In this document: positions 58,168-64,000 of the stretch, in pieces
Numbering within the stretch: the stretch's first letter is position 1
Layout: the number at the start of each line of letters is the position of its first letter
Assembly: GCF_014137995.1 (NCBI RefSeq)
Contig: NZ_JACGWV010000002.1
Location: 1,240,001-1,304,000, forward strand
Source of the DNA: Promicromonospora sukumoe
GTDB lineage: Bacteria > Actinomycetota > Actinomycetes > Actinomycetales > Cellulomonadaceae
Reading direction: 5' to 3'
Length of the DNA stretch: 64,000 nucleotides
The notes under the pieces: generated by a model
Databases searched by the model: none
Seen by the model: the letters and a program-made list of their open reading frames with translations, nothing else
What the model was told of the DNA's origin: nothing
Position numbers and translations under genes: made by a program

Positions 58168-59145
58168 GTGCGAGCCGTCACGATATCCGGACCGGGCCCT
58201 TCAGGGAAACTCTCTATTTCATCCCTGAATCACCCGAATGCTGGCCAAAGCGACGTGGTGATCACTGTCGCTGCCGCCGGAGTGAACCGTGCTGACCTGC
58301 TCCAACGGGCCGGATACTACCCCCCTCCGGCGAATGCCCCGGACTGGCCAGGTCTTGAGATATCAGGAACTGTGAAACGTGTCGGACACGGCGTGTCGCG
58401 CTGGCGCGCCGGTGACCGCGTCGTCGCGCTGCTCGAGGGCGGCGGCTACGCGGAGGAGGTGGCGGTCCGCGAGACCCAGGTGATGCCCGTGCCCGACGGC
58501 ATGGACCTGGTCGACGCGGCGGCCCTTCCCGAGGCCGCGTGCACGGTCTGGAACAACCTCGTGGACGTCGGCCGGTTGCGTCCCGGCGAGTGGGTCCTGG
58601 TGCACGGCGGGTCCGGCGGCATCGGCAGCATCGCGATCCAGGTCGCCAAGGCGCTGGGCGCACACGTCGCCACCACGGCGGGCGGCCCGGAGCGCGCCGC
58701 GCGGTGCGCCGGGCTCGGCGCGGACCTCGTCGTCGACCACCGGCGGCAGGACTTCGTCGAGGAGGTCCGGGACGCGACCGGGGGCAACGGGGCCGACGTC
58801 GTGCTCGACCTGCTCGGCGGGGGCGCCCTGGGCGACAACGTCCGTGTCCTGGCCCGTGGCGGGCGCCTGGTCGTCATCGGGATGCAGCAGGGCCGGCGCG
58901 GCGAGCTGGACCTCAGCGCGCTCCTCTCCCGGCTCGGCACGATCTCCGGGACGATGCTCCGGTCGCGCCCTCCCGAGGAGAAGGCGCGCATCGTCGCCGA
59001 CACCGAACAACACCTCTGGCCACTGTTCGCCTCAGGTGAAGTTCACCCGGTGATCCACTCCCGAATCCCGTTCTCGGAAGCACAGTCGGCACACGACCTG
59101 CTCGAGTCGGGAGAGGTCTTCGGCAAAGTGCTCCTGGTCCCCTGA
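58168..59145 (+). CDS. NAD(P)H quinone oxidoreductase, zinc-binding dehydrogenase superfamily (PIG3-like)
   Basis: MDR-family reductase of 325 aa from GTG at 58168; TAGGCT at 58154-58159 is 8 nt upstream, so the mRNA is probably leaderless. GroES-like N-terminus (VNRADLLQRAGYYPPP, PGLEISGTV), nucleotide-binding GGSGGIGSIAIQVAKALGA and the C-terminal GEVHPVIHSRIPFSEAQSAHDLLESGEVFGKVLL. It lacks zinc ligands and is likely to reduce quinones with NADPH. It diverges from cvnA. Confidence 0.94.
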   Translation: MRAVTISGPGPSGKLSISSLNHPNAGQSDVVITVAAAGVNRADLLQRAGYYPPPANAPDWPGLEISGTVKRVGHGVSRWRAGDRVVALLEGGGYAEEVAVRETQVMPVPDGMDLVDAAALPEAACTVWNNLVDVGRLRPGEWVLVHGGSGGIGSIAIQVAKALGAHVATTAGGPERAARCAGLGADLVVDHRRQDFVEEVRDATGGNGADVVLDLLGGGALGDNVRVLARGGRLVVIGMQQGRRGELDLSALLSRLGTISGTMLRSRPPEEKARIVADTEQHLWPLFASGEVHPVIHSRIPFSEAQSAHDLLESGEVFGKVLLVP

Positions 59146-59153
59146 TCAACCCG

Positions 59154-59169
59154 TGCCTATATATAGGCA
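59154..59169. promoter_or_regulatory. Perfect 16-bp palindrome TGCCTATATATAGGCA
   Basis: It lies 9 nt after the oxidoreductase stop and 70 nt before the bpa start, in otherwise GC-rich DNA. The palindrome looks like a GntR-type or other dimeric repressor site, or a promoter element overlapped by one. Its regulator is unknown. Confidence 0.55.
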
Positions 59170-59239
59170 TGGCCGACAATTTCGTTCCCCATCCAAGAAT
59201 GCAATGCCGGTGACCGGGGATTCGGGCAAGACTGGACCC

Positions 59240-59869
59240 ATGAACGACGAGCGAGCCAACCCCCAGTCCGCCGACCGGCCCGACGACCGCCACGACCAGG
59301 GGCCGTCCGTGCACCCCCAGGTGGTGACGCCCGACGGCGCCGCCGTACCCCCGGAGCACGAGCCCGAGAGCGCCGACGAGCGCGAGGCCGACGAGGCCGA
59401 GTCCGTCGTGGGCCAGGTCGAGGAGCCCGCCAAGGTCATGCGCATCGGCGGCATGATCAAGCGGCTGCTCGACGAGGTGCGGGACGCCCCGCTCGACGAG
59501 GCCGCCCGGTCCCGCCTCGCCGAGATCCACGAGCGCTCGATCCACGAGCTCGAGGACGGCCTCTCCCCTGACCTGGTCGACGAGCTGCACCGCATCACGC
59601 TGCCGTTCACGGACGACTCGGCGCCGTCCGACGCCGAGCTCCGCGTGGCGCAGGCCCAGCTCGTGGGCTGGCTGGAAGGGCTGTTCCACGGCATCCAGAC
59701 GGCGCTCGTGGCGCAGCAGATGGCGGCCCAGGCGCAGCTCTCGCAGATGCGACGCGCCCTGCCGCCCGGAACCGGCGCATTCGGCCCGGCCGGCCCCGGT
59801 GGACCAACGCTGCCCGGCGGCTCGGAGGAGGAGCAGGGCGAGCGCCGGACCCCCGGCCAGTACCTCTGA
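59240..59869 (+). CDS. bpa: Bacterial proteasome activator Bpa (DUF2587)
   Basis: ATP-independent ring activator of the 20S proteasome, 209 aa from ATG at 59240 (AAGACT 6 nt upstream). A disordered acidic N-terminus of about 60 residues precedes a helical core (KVMRIGGMIKRLLDEVRDAPLDEAARSRLAEIHERSI, ELRVAQAQLVGWLEGLFHGIQ). The C-terminus is GQYL, the known motif that docks into the proteasome alpha ring and opens its gate. It implies that the organism has a 20S proteasome encoded elsewhere. Confidence 0.95.
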   Translation: MNDERANPQSADRPDDRHDQGPSVHPQVVTPDGAAVPPEHEPESADEREADEAESVVGQVEEPAKVMRIGGMIKRLLDEVRDAPLDEAARSRLAEIHERSIHELEDGLSPDLVDELHRITLPFTDDSAPSDAELRVAQAQLVGWLEGLFHGIQTALVAQQMAAQAQLSQMRRALPPGTGAFGPAGPGGPTLPGGSEEEQGERRTPGQYL

Positions 59870-59888
59870 CCAGGCCGTCGCTCTCCGG

Positions 59889-59932
59889 GTCGCTCTCCGG
59901 ATCCGGGCCCCGGACTCGGACCGGAGAGCGAC
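59889..59932. terminator. Hairpin downstream of bpa
   Basis: GTCGCTCTCCGG at 59889-59900 pairs with CCGGAGAGCGAC at 59921-59932; the left arm is also directly repeated just upstream at about 59877-59888. It lies between bpa and the convergent unknown gene. Confidence 0.6.
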
Positions 59933-59955
59933 AAAACGGGTAAAGCGCCGGGCTT

Positions 59956-61074
59956 CTACAGGTCGGCGGGGTCTACCAGAAAGCCGTCCTCGTCGGCGAC
60001 CTCGCCTCCGGCGGCGTCGTGGAGCGCGCTCGCGAGCCGGGCCACCAGCTCGGCGGCGCGCTTGCGCGCGATCCGCAGCTCCATGTTGGGGACCTCCCGC
60101 TGCGACTCCACGAGGTCCTGCGGCTCCCAGTGCACCCAGTAGCAGACCGCTCCCTGCTCGGCCCAGGGCAGGCCGCGCAGCAGCCGCGGCAGCTTCTCCT
60201 CGCCGCTGATCTCGACCGAGACGATGCCGTCGACGCCGAGCTCCACGACCAGGCCGTAGCCGTCCAGCACCCGCGGGCCGGTGAGCGCCTTGATGTCGTG
60301 CTCGTCCGCGGCCGCGTGGATCTTCTTGCGCAGCTCGGGGTCCATCTTCTCGCCCCGGTACAGCGGCTTGTCCGCGATGCCCTCGGGCGGCCCGCCCCAC
60401 TCCTTGCCGTCCATGTGCAGCCGGGCGCGCGGGTGCACCTTCTGCAGGATGCTGTGCGCGGCCTGCGGGTCGAGCCAGACGTCGGAGTACACGGTCATGT
60501 CGATGGCCGCCCCGGCGTCCGGGGTGAGCACGACGCCGGCGCCCGGCCGCGTCGCCGGGTCCGCCGCGGTCTCCCACAGCCCGCCGACGTCGAGACGGAG
60601 GGAACCGCCCAGGCGCCGCGCGACGGCGACGAGCCACTCGACCAGGCGGCGCTCCTCGCGCTCGGGCATGCCCGCCGCGAACGCCCGCCCGATGCCGTCG
60701 CGGTCACCCGCGGGGAACGGCGGCTCGCCGCGCTCCCGGTGGCAGACGATGTCGAAGGCCATCTCCGCGCCCGGCGGGACGCCGAGGTCGAAGCCGTCGC
60801 CCGCGGGCTGGTACGGCCCGTTCATCACCGCGTGCCGCGAGACCCGCAGCACGCCCGGCTCGCGGCCCTGGGCGCGGCGGCCCTGCGGGGCGCCCGCCAC
60901 GTTGCCCGGGAGGATGCCGGCGGGGACCACGTCCCAGCGGGTCGCGGAGAACCGGGAGAGCGCGAGGACCTCGATCTCGTCCAGCTCCACGTCACCGGGC
61001 ACGGTCAGCACGTGCCGTGCCTGGTGCGCCTGCGCAACCGTGCGCGGCAGGAGCGGAAGCTGGGGAGTGGCCAT
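59956..61074 (-). CDS. Conserved hypothetical protein, 372 aa
   Basis: I do not recognise this protein with certainty. It is soluble, with a good Shine-Dalgarno (GAAGGGA) before ATG at 61074. Segments MAFDIVCHRERGEPPFPAGD, REERRLVEWLVAVARRLGGSL and DMTVYSDVWLDPQAAHSILQKVHPRA look like an actinobacterial family of unknown function; the C-terminal half has helical KHIHAAADEH-like KKIHAAADEHDIKALTG. It has one or two Cys and no obvious catalytic motif or membrane segment. Neighbours bpa and dcd do not fix a role. Confidence 0.75.
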   Translation of the reverse strand: MATPQLPLLPRTVAQAHQARHVLTVPGDVELDEIEVLALSRFSATRWDVVPAGILPGNVAGAPQGRRAQGREPGVLRVSRHAVMNGPYQPAGDGFDLGVPPGAEMAFDIVCHRERGEPPFPAGDRDGIGRAFAAGMPEREERRLVEWLVAVARRLGGSLRLDVGGLWETAADPATRPGAGVVLTPDAGAAIDMTVYSDVWLDPQAAHSILQKVHPRARLHMDGKEWGGPPEGIADKPLYRGEKMDPELRKKIHAAADEHDIKALTGPRVLDGYGLVVELGVDGIVSVEISGEEKLPRLLRGLPWAEQGAVCYWVHWEPQDLVESQREVPNMELRIARKRAAELVARLASALHDAAGGEVADEDGFLVDPADL

Positions 61075-61191
61075 CGGGGTCCCTTCTCGGTCCGGGTGCC
61101 CGGTCCTCGCCGGGCACCCGGAGCCTACCTGCGGCTGGACCCCCGCCCGTGTCGCCGTCGGCTCCCGGGCGACCCCGTGGTCACAGCGTCG

Positions 61192-61767
61192 TCACACCGT
61201 CGTGCGGTGGAAGTTCTTCGAGGAGCGGGACGCCGTCGGGCCGCGCTGGCCCTGGTACCGGGACCCGTACAGGTCCGACCCGTACGGGTGCTCGGACGCC
61301 GACGAGAGCCGGAAGAAGCAGAGCTGGCCGATCTTCATCCCGGGCCACAGCTTGATCGGCAGCGTCGCGACGTTGCTCAGCTCCAGCGTCACGTGGCCGC
61401 TGAAACCCGGGTCGATGAAGCCGGCCGTCGAGTGCGTGAGCAGGCCGAGGCGGCCCAGGGAGGACTTGCCCTCGAGACGGGCCGCGACGTCGTCGGGCAG
61501 CGTGACCGACTCGAAGGTGCTGCCGAGCACGAACTCGCCCGGGTGCAGGACGAACGCCTCGCCGTTGTCGGCCTCCACGAGACGGGTCAGCTCCGGCTGG
61601 TCCGTCGCGGGGTCGATGAAGGGGTACTTGTGGTTGTCGAACAGCCGGAAGAACTTGTCGAGGCGCACGTCGATGCTCGACGGCTGCAGCATCGACGGGT
61701 CGTACGGGTCGAGGACGACCCGGTCGGCCTCGAGCTCGGCACGGATATCGCGGTCGGAGAGGAGCAC
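61192..61767 (-). CDS. dcd: dCTP deaminase (probably bifunctional dCTP deaminase/dUTPase)
   Basis: Nucleotide enzyme of 191 aa from GTG at 61767 with TACCGT 6 nt upstream. Motifs [30 protein letters not shown] (with catalytic Glu in a beta hairpin), [21 protein letters not shown] and KIGQLCFF are the Dcd/dUTPase family motifs. In actinobacteria the HSTAGF form makes dUMP from dCTP directly. It supplies dUMP for thymidylate synthesis and limits dUTP. Confidence 0.97.
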   Translation of the reverse strand: MLLSDRDIRAELEADRVVLDPYDPSMLQPSSIDVRLDKFFRLFDNHKYPFIDPATDQPELTRLVEADNGEAFVLHPGEFVLGSTFESVTLPDDVAARLEGKSSLGRLGLLTHSTAGFIDPGFSGHVTLELSNVATLPIKLWPGMKIGQLCFFRLSSASEHPYGSDLYGSRYQGQRGPTASRSSKNFHRTTV

Positions 61768-61861
61768 CCGGATACGGTACTTGCCGCCGTGGGCGGGCGC
61801 CGCCCCGCTCGGGGACGGCGCCGCCCTCGCCGGACGGCGCCGCGCCGTCAGCGGACGGAGG

Positions 61862-62305
61862 TCACCACTGCAGCGGACGGTGCTTCGCGTCCACCGACCA
61901 GTAGCCCTTGCGCATCACGAGGTACAGGATGCCCTCGATCGCGCCCCAGATCGCCGGCACGAACCACGCCTGCCCCAGGGACACCGCCGTGAGGAGCAGC
62001 ATGATCCAGCCCAGGCCCTTGTAGCCCAGGTAGAACCGGTGCGCGCCCACCACGCCCAGCAGGATGCCGAGCAGGCCCGCGGTGATGCGGGACTTGCGGC
62101 CCGGGACGTGCGCCGTCGGCGGGGTGGGCCGGTCGTAGTCGTACTGCTGCTGGTAGTTGGCCGGGCCCGCCTTCGGCGTGGCGCCGGGCTTCTGCAGGGC
62201 GCGGGTCTCGCGCTCGGACTGCGGGGGCTGCGGCGGCCGCGGAGGAAGGGGCTTCGTCTCCTTGTAGATCGGCTCGGTCGGCTTCTCGCTGGGATGCTCG
62301 CTCAC
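61862..62305 (-). CDS. TM2 domain-containing membrane protein
   Basis: Protein of 147 aa from GTG at 62305 with GGAG upstream. The N-terminal 75 residues are cytoplasmic and Pro/Gln/Lys-rich; the C-terminal TM2 domain has two membrane helices with the signature [13 protein letters not shown] at about 91-103. TM2 proteins are of unclear function. It ends 95 nt before the dcd start on the same strand and lies upstream of dcd. Confidence 0.9.
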   Translation of the reverse strand: MSEHPSEKPTEPIYKETKPLPPRPPQPPQSERETRALQKPGATPKAGPANYQQQYDYDRPTPPTAHVPGRKSRITAGLLGILLGVVGAHRFYLGYKGLGWIMLLLTAVSLGQAWFVPAIWGAIEGILYLVMRKGYWSVDAKHRPLQW

Positions 62306-62459
62306 TGCTGCTCCGGCTGCTCGGCGACACTCGCACGGATCTGGTTCGGGCATCCGGGCGAGTTTGGGTATGATCGGGTCGCGCGCCAGGTTCAGGGGCG
62401 CTGTTGCGGAACCCTAGCGGGATTCCGGAACAGCAGATACCCGGTCAGAACCGGACGAT

Positions 62460-62533
62460 GCGGGTGTAGTTCAATGGTAGAACTTCAGCTTCCCAAGCTG
62501 ATAGCGCGGGTTCGATTCCCGTCACCCGCTCCA
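62460..62533 (+). tRNA. tRNA-Gly(CCC), CCA encoded
   Basis: Acceptor GCGGGTG/CACCCGC, anticodon stem TCAGC/GCTGA with loop TTCCCAA (anticodon CCC), T-loop GGTTCGATTCC, discriminator T, encoded CCA at 62531-62533. It is followed by a strong terminator and an integrase, and is the probable attachment site of an integrated element. Confidence 0.97.
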
Positions 62534-62534
62534 C
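62507..62534. other. Probable attL core at the tRNA-Gly 3' end
   Basis: Tyrosine integrases next to a tRNA commonly recombine within the T-arm and 3' end of the gene, here CGGGTTCGATTCCCGTCACC and onward. The paired attR copy would lie beyond the right edge of this window, so the core cannot be delimited. Confidence 0.45.
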
Positions 62535-62537
62535 AGG

Positions 62538-62579
62538 CTCCGCCCCAGGTCAGAGGATGTTTCTCGACCTGGGGCGGAG
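62538..62579 (+). terminator. tRNA-Gly terminator
   Basis: CTCCGCCCCAGGTC and its perfect complement around 14 unpaired bases, followed by TCGTTTCC, beginning 5 nt after the tRNA CCA. Confidence 0.85.
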
Positions 62580-62634
62580 TCGTTTCCTGCCCCTCAATGA
62601 GGCGTCCGTGCCATTGACGTGCCACTACATGGCG

Positions 62635-63825
62635 TTACGCGGCTCCGATCGGGGCCTCACCACCCTCGCCCGTCTCGACTGTCGAGACGTCCGGCTTGGG
62701 CGTCAGAGCCGTCCGCATCGCTGCCCCGAGGTGGTCCGCAATCCTCCGGTCAGCCTCCTTGTTCACGTGCAGGTAGATCATCGCTGCCGCCATCGACTCA
62801 TGGCCCATGCGCGCCATCAGATCCTTGACCGTCGCGCCCGACGAGGCCGCCAGCATGTTGCCAGTGTGCCGCAGGTCGTGGAAGTGCAGACCCTTGTGAC
62901 CGGCTGCCTCCACCCGCTGCTTCCAGCCGGTGAGCTTCTGAAAGCCCCCGCGCCGGATCGGCCGGCCGTAGGGTGTTGTGAACAGCAGCGCCTCACTCTC
63001 CTCGCCCTTGACGTACGTGGCGATGTGCTCGACCAGCAGAGCAATGAACTCACGCGGTACGGCGACGGTTCGGGGGCCAGCAGCGGACTTCTTGACCGGC
63101 CCCGTCACGAGGCCCTGGCCGGTGACCTCCAGGAACTGGCGCTCTACTCGGATCGTCCCGGCGCTCACGTCGATGTCTCGTCGCTGGAGTGCCGTCACCT
63201 CACCAAACCGCAGCGAGGCCATAGCCGCCGTGAGCACCAACATCTGGTAGCGCGGAGCGAAGCGGTCACGCAGAGCGAGCACCTGGTCAAGCGTGAGGTG
63301 AGGGCGCTCCCCAGCGTGCTCCTGATCCGCGCCCGGGATGCGGCACGGGTTCTTCCTCAGCAGCTCGTCTTCCCGAACAGCGGTCCAGAACACCGCGCGC
63401 AGAAGTCGGTATGCCTTTGCGACCATGCCCGAACTCACGCCGTCGCTCGCGAGCTGGACTCGCCACCGACGAATCATCGGCGTCGTCACCTTCCCGATGG
63501 TCACGTCGCCCAGGTACGGAACGACGTGCTTGGCCAGAGTCCACCGGTAGAGCTGGAGTGTCCGGGGCCGCAGGTTGGGGCGCTCCTCAATCCACCGCTC
63601 TGCGTAGTCACGCACCGTGATTGCCACCTGCTCAGGGTCGATCCACTCACCCCGCACCATCTCCGCCTCAGCGAGGGTGAGATAGCGCTCTGCATCGCGC
63701 TTGCGCTCCCATGTCTCCGGTGCCGGGCGGAGCCGTCCGTCAGGCCCGGGGTAACGGGCCTGATAACGGCCAGAGGGCAGCTTCCGCACGGTGCCCCAGC
63801 GTCGGCGGTCGGTCTTGTTCGCCAT
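62635..63825 (-). CDS. int: Tyrosine recombinase, phage or ICE-type integrase
   Basis: Integrase of 396 aa. An Arg-rich N-terminal arm-binding segment (MANKTDRRRWGTVRKLPSGRY) precedes the SAM-like domain (about 60-160, ITVRDYAERWIEERPNLRPRTLQLYRW). The catalytic domain has Arg in SLRFGEVTALQ, HxxR in HFHDLRHTGNML and the tyrosine nucleophile in MGHESMAAAMIYLH. Its GC content and codon use are lower than the host-type genes. It reads toward tRNA-Gly, the usual orientation for integration at a tRNA gene. An excisionase gene precedes it by 2 nt. Confidence 0.96.
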   Translation of the reverse strand: MANKTDRRRWGTVRKLPSGRYQARYPGPDGRLRPAPETWERKRDAERYLTLAEAEMVRGEWIDPEQVAITVRDYAERWIEERPNLRPRTLQLYRWTLAKHVVPYLGDVTIGKVTTPMIRRWRVQLASDGVSSGMVAKAYRLLRAVFWTAVREDELLRKNPCRIPGADQEHAGERPHLTLDQVLALRDRFAPRYQMLVLTAAMASLRFGEVTALQRRDIDVSAGTIRVERQFLEVTGQGLVTGPVKKSAAGPRTVAVPREFIALLVEHIATYVKGEESEALLFTTPYGRPIRRGGFQKLTGWKQRVEAAGHKGLHFHDLRHTGNMLAASSGATVKDLMARMGHESMAAAMIYLHVNKEADRRIADHLGAAMRTALTPKPDVSTVETGEGGEAPIGAA

Positions 63826-63827
63826 GT

Positions 63828-64000
63828 TCAGCTCACCTCTCGCAGGTCGCGCCAGACACCAGACGCCGTGATCGGCACGACGCGTGACGCCTCGATGTAC
63901 TCGTTCAGGTCTTCCAGGGAGAACCGCACGCGGGTACCAAACCGGCGAAATGCGATCCGCCGCTCGGCTACGAGACGGCGTACATGCCGCGCGCTCAGAG
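63828..64000 (-). CDS. Excisionase-like helix-turn-helix protein, N-terminus outside the window
   Basis: The last 57 codons are visible. They read LSARHVRRLVAERRIAFRRF, then GTRVRFSLEDLNEYIEASRV, a MerR/excisionase-type winged helix of the AlpA or HTH_17 group. It ends 2 nt before the integrase start and would regulate excision of the element. The start lies beyond position 64000. Confidence 0.85.
   Translation of the reverse strand, partial: LSARHVRRLVAERRIAFRRFGTRVRFSLEDLNEYIEASRVVPITASGVWRDLREVS

Overview
The window is about 72-74% GC across coding regions, with GTG and TTG starts common, dense codon overlaps (ATGA, GTGA, TTGA), Gram-positive lipoproteins and lineage-typical genes (conservon GTPase switch, bacterial proteasome activator ending in GQYL, M81 peptidase, bifunctional Dcd). 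Together these suggest an actinobacterium. The paired family 3 glycosidases and sugar ABC transporter would fit a plant-polymer-degrading member of Micrococcales such as Promicromonosporaceae or Cellulomonadaceae; the family placement is inference. Many genes have a -10-like hexamer (xAxxxT) only 6-8 nt before the start codon, so leaderless transcripts look frequent.

Layout. 1-5.9 kb: a sugar-use locus (GH3 enzyme, two CUT1 permeases, binding lipoprotein) divergent from its LacI regulator across a palindromic operator region. 5.9-15.3 kb: TetR/NAD(P)-binding pair, two paralogous double-GNAT acetyltransferases, an AAA_14/DUF4143 ATPase with foreign-looking composition, a second GH3 enzyme and an M81 peptidase. 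15.4-19.5 kb: a small acidic exported repeat protein beside an OmpR-type two-component system fused by overlaps to an APH-fold kinase. 19.5-27.8 kb: pgi-cutC, PrsW, M20 peptidase, DoxX/HxlR pair, DUF6069 protein, NarL-type two-component system. 27.8-31.5 kb: a thiamine ABC transporter under a TPP riboswitch. 31.5-37.9 kb: molybdenum and sulfur genes (moaC, moaD, mog, TSUP exporter, Rrf2 regulator, HTH-TOBE regulator, modABC). 37.9-45.5 kb: an AGE-family isomerase and a complete rrn operon (16S-23S-5S, minus strand) with promoter, leader and processing stem. 45.8-49.2 kb: IclR, thiolase and CoA-transferase genes for a beta-ketoadipate-like pathway. 49.5-52.1 kb: tRNA-Arg, two tRNA-Ser and a GMC oxidoreductase. 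52.2-58.0 kb: conservon cvnABCD with a very long CvnA. 58.2-62.3 kb: quinone oxidoreductase, proteasome activator Bpa, unknown protein, dcd and a TM2 protein. 62.4-64 kb: tRNA-Gly(CCC) with a tyrosine integrase and a partial excisionase, the edge of an integrated element that continues beyond the window.

The most unusual material is (i) the repeat protein / two-component / kinase unit with contiguous 11-bp operator repeats, (ii) a family of long intergenic hairpins sharing one core sequence, plus a separate palindrome with 31-bp perfect arms, (iii) the HxlR operator lying on its own -10 and start codon, and (iv) the conservon kinase with a tail of about 700 disordered residues. No CRISPR array, toxin-antitoxin pair or restriction system was seen.
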